Below, piece after piece: positions 48,850 through 58,837 of a stretch of 64,000 bases of DNA (its first letter is position 1; the number at the start of each line of letters is the position of its first letter). The notes under the pieces are model-generated. The model saw only the letters and a list, made by a program, of their open reading frames with translations, searched no databases and was not told the DNA's origin. The DNA is from Pseudomonas sp. MF4836 (GTDB lineage Bacteria > Pseudomonadota > Gammaproteobacteria > Pseudomonadales > Pseudomonadaceae), in the NCBI RefSeq assembly GCF_002018875.1, contig NZ_MVOL01000019.1, forward strand, positions 1-64,000, in the 5' to 3' direction. Made by a program: the position numbers and the translations under genes.

Positions 48850-50313
48850 ATGGAATTCACGATTCAACACTTTATCGCGCTAGCGCCGTTGTTGATCACC
48901 AGCGCCACGATCATCGTGGTGATGCTGGCGATCGCATGGCGCCGCAACCACTCGCAGACCTTCCTGATCTCCGTGGCCGGTCTGAACCTGGCCTTGCTGT
49001 CGATCCTCCCAGCCTTGAAAGTCGCGCCACTGGCCGTGACCCCACTGCTGCAGATCGACTCGTTCGCCTGCCTGTACATGGCGTTGATCCTGGTCACCAC
49101 CCTGGCCTGTGTCACCCTCGCTCACGCCTACCTCGGCGATGGCGGTACCGGTTACCCGGGCAACCGTGAAGAGCTGTACCTGCTGATCCTGATGGCCGCC
49201 GCCGGTGGCCTGGTCCTGGTCAGCGCGCAGCACCTGGCTGGCTTGTTCATTGGCCTGGAACTGCTGTCGGTACCGGTCTACGGCCTGGTGGCCTATGCCT
49301 TCTTCAACAAGCGTTCCCTGGAAGCCGGCATCAAGTACATGGTGCTGTCGGCCGCCGGTTCCGCGTTCCTGCTGTTCGGCATGGCCATGCTCTACGCCGA
49401 TGCCGGCAGCCTGAGCTTCGTCGGGATCGGCCAGGCCATCGCGGCCACCGGCCTGCCAAGTTCCCTGGCTCAGTTGGGCCTGGGCATGATGCTGATCGGC
49501 CTGGCGTTCAAACTGTCGCTGGTGCCGTTCCACCTCTGGACCCCGGACGTCTACGAAGGTGCTCCGGCACCGGTGGCGGCGTTCCTGGCCACCGCTTCCA
49601 AGGTGGCGGTGTTCGCAGTGATGGTGCGTCTGTTCCAGATCTCGCCAGCGGCCAGCAGCGGCGTGCTGAGCACCGTGCTCAGCGTGATCGCCGTGGCGTC
49701 GATCCTGTTCGGTAACCTGCTGGCACTGACCCAGAGCAACCTCAAGCGTCTGCTGGGTTACTCGTCCATCGCCCACTTCGGTTACCTGCTGATCGCCCTG
49801 GTGGCGAGCAAGGGCCTGGCCCTGGAAGCCATCGGCGTGTACCTGGTCACCTACGTCATCACCAGCCTCGGTGCATTCGGCGTGATCACCCTGATGTCCT
49901 CGCCTTACAAAGGCCGCGACGCAGACGCCCTGTACGAATACCGCGGCCTGTTCTGGCGCCGTCCGTACCTGACCGCCGTACTGACCGTGATGATGCTGTC
50001 CCTGGCCGGTATCCCGCTCACCGCAGGCTTTATCGGCAAGTTCTACATCATTGCCACCGGTGTCGAGTCGCACCAGTGGTGGCTGGTGGGTTCCCTGGTA
50101 CTGGGCAGCGCCATCGGCGTCTTCTACTACCTGCGCGTGATGGTCACCCTGTACCTGATCGAGCCGAACCTGCGTCGCCACGATGCGCAATTGCACTGGG
50201 AGCAAAAGGCAGGCGGCGTGATGCTGCTGGCCATCGCCCTCCTGGCGTTCTTCCTCGGCGTCTACCCGCAACCGCTGCTGACCCTGGTCCAGCAGGCAGG
50301 CCTCGCGGGCTGA
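48850..50313 (+). CDS. nuoN: NADH-quinone oxidoreductase subunit N
   Basis: A 487-residue antiporter-like subunit and last gene of nuo. GLELLSVPVYGLVAYAF and LSLVPFHLWTPDVYEGAPAP are conserved, as is QSNLKRLLGYSSIAHFGYLL. The ATG at 48850 gives MEFTIQHFIAL; an in-frame start 63 nt upstream lies inside nuoM and is rejected. Confidence 0.97.
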   Translation: MEFTIQHFIALAPLLITSATIIVVMLAIAWRRNHSQTFLISVAGLNLALLSILPALKVAPLAVTPLLQIDSFACLYMALILVTTLACVTLAHAYLGDGGTGYPGNREELYLLILMAAAGGLVLVSAQHLAGLFIGLELLSVPVYGLVAYAFFNKRSLEAGIKYMVLSAAGSAFLLFGMAMLYADAGSLSFVGIGQAIAATGLPSSLAQLGLGMMLIGLAFKLSLVPFHLWTPDVYEGAPAPVAAFLATASKVAVFAVMVRLFQISPAASSGVLSTVLSVIAVASILFGNLLALTQSNLKRLLGYSSIAHFGYLLIALVASKGLALEAIGVYLVTYVITSLGAFGVITLMSSPYKGRDADALYEYRGLFWRRPYLTAVLTVMMLSLAGIPLTAGFIGKFYIIATGVESHQWWLVGSLVLGSAIGVFYYLRVMVTLYLIEPNLRRHDAQLHWEQKAGGVMLLAIALLAFFLGVYPQPLLTLVQQAGLAG

Positions 50314-50339
50314 TCGCTCAAGGGCGAACTGCAGTACAA

Positions 50340-50367
50340 CAGAACGGCGCCTTCGGGCGCCATTCTG
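50340..50367 (+). terminator. Terminator-like hairpin after nuoN
   Basis: CAGAA-C-GGCGCC and GGCGCC-A-TTCTG form a 12-bp stem with one mismatch, capped by a stable TTCG tetraloop. No strong T-tract follows. Confidence 0.65.
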
Positions 50368-50412
50368 CATTGAGACCCTGCCCTTCTTACCCGGCATTTA
50401 CAGAAAAGCCCT

Positions 50413-50615
50413 TCAACCTTTGCCAACCTGCCTGACAGCCCATATCAGGCCCAGGCAGTAAGGTTGAGCCACAGGCTAATAAACCGAGTGGGGGTGGTTG
50501 ATGAAACGGCAAAGATTCTCCGAGCGGCTGGAAGGCCTCGACGCCCCGGCTGATGAACATCAAGGCGGCAAAGGCCAGCCCGGCAGTGCCAAGCCATGGG
50601 GCACGACAGGCAAAC
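50413..50615 (-). pseudogene. Possible remnant of a small membrane protein (DUF3995-like)
   Basis: On the minus strand a hydrophobic segment (WLGTAGLAFAALMFISRGVE) is followed by PLGESLPFHQ. After a one-frame shift the reading NHPHSVY-stop-PVAQPYCLGLIWAV ends at a TGA. The order (helix, RGVEAF-type loop, Y-x-P segment, short helix) resembles the C-terminus of DUF3995 membrane proteins. The 5' part is missing; the glpV terminator lies there. The reading depends on a frameshift and an in-frame stop, so it is tentative. Confidence 0.25.
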
Positions 50616-50621
50616 GCCACA

Positions 50622-50646
50622 CAGAAAAACGGCACCCGAAGGTGCC
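50622..50646 (-). terminator. Intrinsic terminator of the glp ABC operon
   Basis: Read on the minus strand: GGCACC-TTCG-GGTGCC followed by GTTTTTCTG, 24 bp after the glpV stop. Confidence 0.85.
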
Positions 50647-50669
50647 GCCCCTGTCGCAATCGGTAGCTG

Positions 50670-52412
50670 TTACTTGCGCGCCGCCTCCCACGACTTGATC
50701 AGCTCGTTGTAGCTCACGGTCTCGCCCTTGGGCTTTTCGTTTGCCAGTTTCGGTTTTGGCGCGCCGGGTTGATCGAACCAGTATTGCGCGTCGCGCTCAG
50801 GGTTCATTTTCGGCCCGCACACCGGCTGAACTTTCGAGCGCTCAAGCCGGGTCATGATCGCGTCCTGGTCCTTGGCCAGGCCATCGAGGGCTTGTTGCGG
50901 GGTTTTCTCGCCGCTGGCGGCTTCCGAAATATGGCTCCACCACAACTGCGCCAGGCGAGGGTAGTCCGGCACGTTGGTCCCGGTCGGGGTCCATTGCACC
51001 CGGGCCGGGCTGCGATAGAACTCCACCAGGCCACCGAGCTTCGGCGCCAGGTCGGTCATGGCTTGGGAGTTGATGTCCGATTCGCGGATCGGCGTCAGGC
51101 CGACGATGGTTTTCTTCAGCGACACGGTTTTCGAGGTCACGAACTGTGCATAGAGCCAGGCCGCGAGTTTCTGTTTCTCGGGGGTGGACTTCATGAAGGT
51201 CCAGGAGCCCACGTCCTGATAACCCAGCTTCATGCCCTCTTCCCAGTAGGGCCCGCGCGGTGAAGGTGCCATGCGCCATTTCGGCGTGCCGTCGGCGTTC
51301 ATCACCGCCAGACCCGGCTTGGTCATGTCGGCGGTGAAAGCGGTGTACCAGAAGATCTGCTGGGCGATATTGCCCTGGGACGGCACCGGCCCGGATTCGG
51401 AGAACGTCATGCCGGCCGCTTCCGGTGGTGCGTAGGCCTTGAGCCAGTCGACGTACTTCTGCGTGGCGAACACCGCCGCCGGGCCGTTGGTGTCGCCGCC
51501 ACGGGTCACGCTGGAGCCCACCGGGTGGCAGTCCTCGACGCGAATCCCCCACTCGTCCACCGGCAAGCCGTTGGGCAGGCCCTTGTCGCCGCCACCGGCC
51601 ATGGAGAACCAGGCATCGGTGAAGCGCCAGCCCAGGGATGGGTCCTTCTTGCCGTAGTCCATGTGGCCGTAAACCCGCTTGCCGTCGATCTCCTTAACGT
51701 CCTCGGTGAAGAACTTAGCGATGTCTTCATAAGCCGACCAGTTGACCGGCACCCCCAGCTCGTAGCCGTATTTCTCCTTGAACTTGGCTTTCAGGTCGGC
51801 GCGCTCGAACCAGTCGGCGCGGAACCAGTAGAGGTTGGCGAACTGCTGGTCCGGCAGTTGGTAGATTTTGCCGTCTGGCGCGGTGGTAAAGGAGATGCCG
51901 ATAAAGTCCTTGATATCCAGGGTCGGCGAGGTGAAGTTCTTGCCTTCATTGGCCATCAGGTCGGTGATGGATTCGGTCTTGCCATAGCGAAAGTGCGTGC
52001 CGATCAGGTCCGAATCGTTAACCCAGCCATCGTAGATATTTTTGTCGGACTGCATCTGGGTCTGGAGTTTTTCCACCACATCGCCTTCTTGCAGCAAATC
52101 GTGGGTCAACTTGATCCCGGTGATTTCGCTGAAGGCCTTGGCCAGCACCTTGGACTCGTACTCGTGGGTGGTCAGGGTTTCCGAGACCACGTTGATTTTC
52201 ATGCCACGAAACGGCTCGGCGGCCTTGATGAACCACTTCAGCTCTTCCAGCTGCTGGGCTTCGCTCAAGGTGGATGGCTTGAATTCGCTGCCTATCCATT
52301 TCTTCGCCGCGTCTTCATAGGCGTCGGCCCAGGCCGTAGCGCTCAACCCGCTGAGAGCCAGCATGGCTGCCAATGAAACGCTATGTCGCAGCTTATTGTT
52401 TTTGTCGAACAT
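50670..52412 (-). CDS. glpV: Periplasmic binding protein of a glycerol-type ABC importer (GlpV)
   Basis: A 580-residue extracytoplasmic solute-binding protein. The signal peptide is about residues 1-30 (basic start, hydrophobic core, cut near ATAWA). It is much longer than usual sugar-binding proteins (about 430), a size shared with GlpV of the rhizobial glycerol transporter. The gene order of the whole cluster matches glpSTPQUV, which is the main basis for the name. Glycerol is the best guess; another polyol is possible. CAGGAGG lies ahead of the ATG at 52412. Codons 4-8 contain an A-rich Crc-type motif (52393-52403). Confidence 0.78.
   Translation of the reverse strand: MFDKNNKLRHSVSLAAMLALSGLSATAWADAYEDAAKKWIGSEFKPSTLSEAQQLEELKWFIKAAEPFRGMKINVVSETLTTHEYESKVLAKAFSEITGIKLTHDLLQEGDVVEKLQTQMQSDKNIYDGWVNDSDLIGTHFRYGKTESITDLMANEGKNFTSPTLDIKDFIGISFTTAPDGKIYQLPDQQFANLYWFRADWFERADLKAKFKEKYGYELGVPVNWSAYEDIAKFFTEDVKEIDGKRVYGHMDYGKKDPSLGWRFTDAWFSMAGGGDKGLPNGLPVDEWGIRVEDCHPVGSSVTRGGDTNGPAAVFATQKYVDWLKAYAPPEAAGMTFSESGPVPSQGNIAQQIFWYTAFTADMTKPGLAVMNADGTPKWRMAPSPRGPYWEEGMKLGYQDVGSWTFMKSTPEKQKLAAWLYAQFVTSKTVSLKKTIVGLTPIRESDINSQAMTDLAPKLGGLVEFYRSPARVQWTPTGTNVPDYPRLAQLWWSHISEAASGEKTPQQALDGLAKDQDAIMTRLERSKVQPVCGPKMNPERDAQYWFDQPGAPKPKLANEKPKGETVSYNELIKSWEAARK
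52393..52403 (-). promoter_or_regulatory. Crc-type A-rich motif inside the start of glpV
   Basis: Minus-strand AAAAACAATAA within codons 4-8 contains AACAATAA (AANAANAA). Such sites near starts recruit Hfq/Crc. It may also arise from the Lys-Asn-Asn-Lys codons alone. Confidence 0.4.
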
Positions 52413-52461
52413 AGAGACCTCCTGGTTAAATTTCGGAGCGGGGTCGCCGAACACCACACAG

Positions 52462-52734
52462 CTAACCCCAACGCATCACAGCCAACAGCCACACCAGGGA
52501 CAGCGCGGACGCCACCCAAATGCTCCAGTCGGTCAGGCCAATCACCATCAGGTGCAGGTAGGCACTGCCGAGAAGACCGATAAACAGCCGATCGCCACGG
52601 GTGGTGGCAATCGGTAACAAGCCCCGTCGCGGGATGCTGGGCGAGCGCAACTCCCAGGTGGTCATGCCGGTCAGGATCAAGGCGACCGCGACAAAGAACG
52701 CCGCCGTGGGCGTGGTCCAGGCCATCCATTCCAT
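52462..52734 (-). CDS. glpU: DUF2160 small membrane protein (GlpU)
   Basis: A 90-residue protein with about three hydrophobic helices (AAFFVAVALILTGM, LFIGLLGSAYLHLMVIGL, SIWVASALSLVWLLAVM). It belongs to DUF2160, the family found beside glycerol-type ABC importers (GlpU in Rhizobium). Its role in transport is unknown. Two adjacent ATG codons (52737 and 52734) follow GAGGA; the second has the better spacing. It starts about 10 bp after glpQ and ends 49 bp before glpV. Confidence 0.8.
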   Translation of the reverse strand: MEWMAWTTPTAAFFVAVALILTGMTTWELRSPSIPRRGLLPIATTRGDRLFIGLLGSAYLHLMVIGLTDWSIWVASALSLVWLLAVMRWG

Positions 52735-52744
52735 CATCAGTTCC

Positions 52745-53539
<795 letters not shown>

Positions 53540-53553
53540 GGGAGTACCAGGCC

Positions 53554-54420
53554 TCAACGGTTGGCGTCGGAGTGGGTCATGGCGGTGTAGAACAGCCAGG
53601 ACACCAACAGGATGATGAGGAAGTACACCAGCGAGAACGCTGCCGCCGGGCCAAGGTCGAATTGGCCCACAGCCATTTGGGTCAGGGTCTGACTGAGGAA
53701 GGTGGTGGCATTCCCCGGACCGCCGCCGGTGAGCACGAACGGCTCGGTGTAGATCATGAAGCTGTCCATAAAGCGCAGCATCACCGCGATCAACAGCACA
53801 CTCTTGAGCTTGGGCAGTTGGATATGTCGGAATACCGCCCAGCTCGAGGCCCGATCGATCCGTGCCGCCTGGTAGTACACATCCGGGATCGCCCGTAGTC
53901 CCGAATAACACAGCAGCGCCACCAGGGAGGTCCAGTGCCAGACGTCCATCACCAGCACCGTGACCCAGGCGTCCATGGTGTTGGCCGCGTAGTTGTAGCT
54001 GATGCCCATGGCATTGAGGCTCGAACCCAGCAGGCCGATATCGGCGCGGCCAAAGATCTGCCAGATGGTGCCCACCACGTTCCACGGGATCAGCAGCGGG
54101 ATCGCCAGGATAATCAGCACCAGCGACGACCAGCGGCCCTTGGTCGGCATGGTCAGGGCGATGCCGATACCGAGGGGGATTTCGATCAGCAGCACACACG
54201 CCGAATAGATGAACTGGCGCAGCAGCGAGTCATGCAGCCGCGGGTCGAGCAGCACCTGGCGGTACCAATCGGCACCGACAAAATAACGGCTCGACTGATC
54301 GAAGATGTCCTGCACCGAATAGTTGACCACGGTCATCATCGGGATCACTGCACTGAAGGCCACCAGCAGGAACACCGGCAGCACCAGCCACCAGGCCTTG
54401 TTGTTCTGCACCTTGTTCAT
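53554..54420 (-). CDS. glpP: ABC importer permease GlpP
   Basis: A 288-residue MetI-type permease with six helices. Its EAA loop is YYQAARIDRASSWAVFRHIQ, and FVLTGGGPGNATTFLSQTL is the conserved segment seen in sugar permeases of the MalF/UgpA class. The start at 54420 overlaps the glpT stop by ATGA; an in-frame ATG 45 nt upstream is inside glpT and is rejected. Codons 6-8 (54398-54405) form AACAACAA, another Crc-type match. Confidence 0.86.
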   Translation of the reverse strand: MNKVQNNKAWWLVLPVFLLVAFSAVIPMMTVVNYSVQDIFDQSSRYFVGADWYRQVLLDPRLHDSLLRQFIYSACVLLIEIPLGIGIALTMPTKGRWSSLVLIILAIPLLIPWNVVGTIWQIFGRADIGLLGSSLNAMGISYNYAANTMDAWVTVLVMDVWHWTSLVALLCYSGLRAIPDVYYQAARIDRASSWAVFRHIQLPKLKSVLLIAVMLRFMDSFMIYTEPFVLTGGGPGNATTFLSQTLTQMAVGQFDLGPAAAFSLVYFLIILLVSWLFYTAMTHSDANR

Positions 54421-55513
54421 GGCAGCACCTCCAACAGGTAATCGTCGGCATAGACCATCAGCCACTGCGCCGGAAAACTGATGTACGCAGTGCCCTGAGG
54501 CACGGGCTTGTCTTCGGCCAGGCGCACCTTGAGCGGCTGGCCATCGAGCTTGAGGGTCATGATCTTGTAGGTGCCGAGGTCTTCGACATGTACGACAGCG
54601 GCCTGCAACGCGTCATCAAACGGCTCGTCCCACACATGGACGAATTCCGGGCGGATGCCGATCTTGAGGGTGGTCCATTGCGACTCGGCGATGCGTTGCT
54701 GCTGGGCCTCGGACAGCGCCAGGTGAGTGCTGGCGAAACCGACGCCCCCAGGTTGCGGCTGGACCTGGATCAGGTTCATCCCGGGGCTGCCAATGAAGTA
54801 ACCGACAAACGTATGGCTGGGTCGCTCGAACAACTCCCGGGGCGTGCCGAATTGCACGATCTGCCCGCCGTACATCACGGCGATCTTGTCGGCGAAGGTC
54901 GAGGCTTCAAGTTGGTCGTGGGTCACGTAGACCATGGTGATGTTGAATTGCTCGTGGATCTGCTTGAGCTTGCGCCGCAGTTTCCACTTCAAGTGCGGGT
55001 CGATCACCGTCAGCGGCTCATCGAACAGGATCGCCGATACGTCATCGCGCACCAGGCCACGGCCCATGGAGACCTTCTGCTTCTCGTCGGCAGTGAGGTT
55101 GCGCGCCTTTTTATCCAGCAGGGCCTGCAGATCCAGGACTTCGGCGATCTCCTGGACCTTGCTGTGGATCCTGGCCTCGGCCACGCCCTGGTTACGCAGG
55201 GGGAAGGCCAGGTTGTCGAACACCGTCATGGTGTCGTAGACCACCGGAAACTGGAAAACCTGGGCGATGTTGCGTTTTTCCGGGGTCAGCTGATTGACCA
55301 CCTTGGCATCGAACAGCACCTGGCCCTCGGACGGGCTGAGCAACCCGGAAATGATATTGAGCAAGGTCGACTTGCCGCAGCCGGACGGCCCCAGCAAGGC
55401 ATAGGCCCCGCCCTGCTCCCAGACATGGTTCATCTCGCGGATCGCGTAGTCTTCAGGCCCGGCCGGGGTCCGGCTGTAGCTGTGGGCAAGGTTGTGCAAG
55501 CGGATCTCGGCCA

Positions 55514-55514
<1 letters not shown>
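54417..55514 (-). CDS. glpT: ABC importer ATPase GlpT with degenerate signature motif
   Basis: A 365-residue ATPase with a C-terminal TOBE-type domain. Walker A GPSGCGKST is at residues 42-50, Walker B is AILFDEPL, and the switch His199 is in YVTHDQLEA. The ABC signature is not LSGGQ but LTADEKQK (about residue 136), so this subunit cannot donate a normal signature to the partner site. GlpS has the reverse defect. It overlaps glpS by one base and glpP by four. Confidence 0.87.
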
Positions 55515-56608
<1,094 letters not shown>

Positions 56609-56620
56609 GGCTCGGCCTTT

Positions 56621-56628
56621 TTATTATT
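56621..56628 (-). promoter_or_regulatory. Crc-type motif in the glpS leader
   Basis: Minus-strand AATAATAA, 13-20 nt before the glpS ATG and next to its ribosome-binding site. Fits AANAANAA. Confidence 0.55.
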
Positions 56629-56652
56629 GGAGTCAAGCGACCGGGACAGCAG

Positions 56653-56668
56653 AGCGAGTTTCGTGCCA
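56653..56668 (-). promoter_or_regulatory. Sigma-54 (-24/-12) promoter of glpSTPQUV
   Basis: On the minus strand the sequence is TGGCACG-AAAC-TCGCT. It matches the consensus TGGCACG-N4-TTGCW at all -24 bases and with one mismatch at -12, keeping the essential GG and GC. It predicts a start near 56642 and a 33-nt leader. The divergent gene encodes a sigma-54 activator, which supports it. Confidence 0.75.
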
Positions 56669-56742
56669 ATCACCTGGGGTTGCAGCAAGCCATTGATAAG
56701 GCTGGGCTTTGCACAAATAAGGGCCGACCGCATTTTCACTGC

Positions 56743-56812
56743 TGAACAGAAATGAACAGCTCAGGCTGAACACTTGAACAGCTACGCGGTTGACAATGAA
56801 CAATTGTGAACA
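56743..56812. repeat. Six TGAACA repeats, candidate activator binding sites
   Basis: TGAACA occurs at 56743, 56753, 56767, 56775, 56797 and 56807, grouped in three pairs with starts 10, 8 and 10 bp apart. They lie about 100-170 bp upstream of the predicted glpS start, the usual place for sigma-54 enhancer sites. Confidence 0.6.
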
Positions 56813-56895
56813 ACACTGGATAGACGCTTTCTGCAACCCAAGGCTTGTGCTGCGGCCACCGCCTGCGGCGCCAGCAAGCCCGACACGCTGTCTTC

Positions 56896-56912
56896 AATAA
56901 GAAAAATAATAA
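56896..56912 (+). promoter_or_regulatory. Double Crc-type motif in the activator leader
   Basis: AATAAGAA (56896-56903) and AATAATAA (56905-56912) lie 14-30 nt before the activator ATG, partly at its AAGAG ribosome-binding site. Confidence 0.55.
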
Positions 56913-56925
56913 GAGACCCACGGCC

Positions 56926-58764
56926 ATGAGCGCTCCTGCCCCGCTGTTGCCCCATGACACCATCATCAAGGACTCCTGGCGGCGCTGCCGCGCGTTCGGC
57001 CTCGATCACCAAAGCCCCCCAGTGTTCGATCAACTGCCCGCCGAGCGCATCGCGCAACTGCTCGAAAGCCAGCATTCCCTGGTGCAGACCACGCACCAGG
57101 AAGTGCTGCCCTATTACGAGAATATCCTCAGCAACTCCAATTGCCTGATCATGCTCGCCGACAATCAGGGCCAGGTCCTCACCTCCTGGGGCACCCAGCG
57201 CTTTATCGAGCCACGCCTGGCCCACGGCTTCAATACCGGCGTCAGTTGGCGGGAAGACCGCACCGGCACCAACGCCATTGGCACTGCCCTGGCCTGCGAG
57301 CAGGCGGTGCACATCGAACACGACGAGCATTTCCTCAAGGCCAACCGCTTCATGACCGGCTCCGCCGCACCGATCTTCGACACCGAGCGCCGGGTGATCG
57401 CGGTGCTGGACGTGTCCAGTGACAGCTACCTGCCGCCCTCCCACACCTTGGGCATGGTCAAGATGATGAGCCAGACGGTGGAGAACCGGCTGATCCTCAA
57501 TCTGTTCCACGGCCGGCACTTCCAGCTGACCTTCAACACCGGGCTGAACAACCTCGACAGCCAATGGGCCGGGCTGCTGATCTTCGACGACAGCGGCCAG
57601 GTACTCTCGGCCAACCGGCGCGCCGACAACCTGCTGGGGATCAGCCTGTCGCGTGTGGCCATCGACAGCCTGTTCCAGGTGTCGTTGCTGGAACTGCTCA
57701 ACCAGCCCGAAGGCCAGCCCTTCGCCCTGCAAGCCGCCGGGCGCAATCGCTTCCATTGCCTGCTGAAACGGCCCCAGCACAGGCCGGTCCAGGCCCGGGT
57801 ATTTGCCCAACCCAGCGCCGCCCCCACCCCTGCCCCGAGGTCGGCCCTCAGCCTCAACTCCCTGCACTTTGGCGACAGCCGGGTTGAAAAAGCCGTGCGC
57901 CAGGCCGAGCGCCTGCTGGAAAAAGACATCCCGCTGCTGATCCACGGTGAAACCGGGGTCGGCAAGGAAGTGTTTGTCAAAGCCCTGCACCAGGCCAGCT
58001 CACGCAGCAAACAGGCATTGATTGCGGTGAACTGCGCGGCGATCCCCGCCGAACTGGTGGAGTCCGAGCTGTTCGGCTATGAAAAAGGTGCGTTCACCGG
58101 GGCCAGCCTCAAAGGCAGCATCGGGCTGATTCGCAAGGCCGACAGAGGCACGCTGTTTCTCGATGAGATCGGCGATATGCCGCTGCCGACCCAGGCGCGC
58201 CTGCTGCGGGTGCTGCAGGAGCGCTGCGTGCAGCCGGTGGGCAGCAGCGAGCTGTTCGCGGTGGATATCCGGATCATCTCCGCCACCAACCGCTCCCTGC
58301 GCGAACAAGTGCAGCTCGGCCGCTTCAGGGAAGACCTGTATTACCGCATCGGCGGCCTGACCCTGGAACTGCCGCCCCTGCGCGAACGCAGCGACAAAGC
58401 GGCGCTGTTCCAGAAAATCTGGGAACAGCAGCGTGAACCCAGCCAATGGGCCGGGCTCAGCCGCGAGGTACAAGCCCTGTTCGAACGCCACCCCTGGCCC
58501 GGCAACTTGCGCCAGGTCAGCAGCGTGATGCAGGTGGCCCTGGCCATGGCCGAGGAACAACCGGTGCGCTCAGAGCATTTGCCGGATGACTTCTTTGTCG
58601 ACCTGGAGATGGAAGCGGTCGAGACGCCGACGGTGGATGGGCATGACGCCGAGGACTTGAACCAGATGCTCCAGGCCGTGGGCGGTAACATCTCCCACCT
58701 GGCCCGGCGCCTGGGGGTAAGCCGCAACACCCTCTACAAGCGGCTGCGCCAGCTACAGGGCTGA
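56926..58764 (+). CDS. Sigma-54-dependent transcriptional activator (AcoR type)
   Basis: A 612-residue activator of the AcoR group. The N-terminal part (about 70-180) is a GAF-like sensor and 205-300 a PAS-like domain; there is no receiver domain. The AAA+ core has Walker A GETGVGKE near residue 340, the sigma-54-contacting GAFTGA near 388 and Walker B TLFLDEIGDMP. The C-terminal Fis-type helix-turn-helix is GGNISHLARRLGVSRNTLYK (about 585-604). Divergent from glpS, so it probably activates the importer. The ligand is unknown, perhaps glycerol or a related polyol. Start at 56926 follows AAGAG. Confidence 0.9.
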   Translation: MSAPAPLLPHDTIIKDSWRRCRAFGLDHQSPPVFDQLPAERIAQLLESQHSLVQTTHQEVLPYYENILSNSNCLIMLADNQGQVLTSWGTQRFIEPRLAHGFNTGVSWREDRTGTNAIGTALACEQAVHIEHDEHFLKANRFMTGSAAPIFDTERRVIAVLDVSSDSYLPPSHTLGMVKMMSQTVENRLILNLFHGRHFQLTFNTGLNNLDSQWAGLLIFDDSGQVLSANRRADNLLGISLSRVAIDSLFQVSLLELLNQPEGQPFALQAAGRNRFHCLLKRPQHRPVQARVFAQPSAAPTPAPRSALSLNSLHFGDSRVEKAVRQAERLLEKDIPLLIHGETGVGKEVFVKALHQASSRSKQALIAVNCAAIPAELVESELFGYEKGAFTGASLKGSIGLIRKADRGTLFLDEIGDMPLPTQARLLRVLQERCVQPVGSSELFAVDIRIISATNRSLREQVQLGRFREDLYYRIGGLTLELPPLRERSDKAALFQKIWEQQREPSQWAGLSREVQALFERHPWPGNLRQVSSVMQVALAMAEEQPVRSEHLPDDFFVDLEMEAVETPTVDGHDAEDLNQMLQAVGGNISHLARRLGVSRNTLYKRLRQLQG

Positions 58765-58790
58765 GCGCGGCGATGACAAGACCGCAGGCA

Positions 58791-58822
58791 AACAAAAACC
58801 CGCACCAGGCGGGTTTTGTTTG
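58791..58822. terminator. Bidirectional terminator activator gene / cysS
   Basis: AAAACCCGC/GCGGGTTTT forms a 9-bp stem with loop ACCAG, with A-run left and T-run right, between convergent genes. Confidence 0.88.
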
Positions 58823-58837
58823 TAGCCGTTACTGCAA

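Larger units (their letters stand above)
50314..50669. other. Intergenic region between convergent nuoN and glpV
   Basis: 356 bp holding the nuoN terminator on the left, the glpV terminator on the right and, between them, a possible decayed membrane-protein gene on the minus strand (see the pseudogene entry). No intact gene is supported. Confidence 0.6.
56609..56925. promoter_or_regulatory. Divergent control region glpS / sigma-54 activator
   Basis: 317 bp holding, from left to right, the glpS A-rich motif, a minus-strand sigma-54 promoter (56653-56668), six TGAACA repeats (56743-56812) and the A-rich leader of the activator gene. No further gene is seen. Confidence 0.75.

Noticed and set aside
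50498..50698. 66-codon plus-strand open frame between nuoN and glpV
   Set aside because: Runs through the glpV terminator and into the 3' end of glpV; low-complexity polar sequence.
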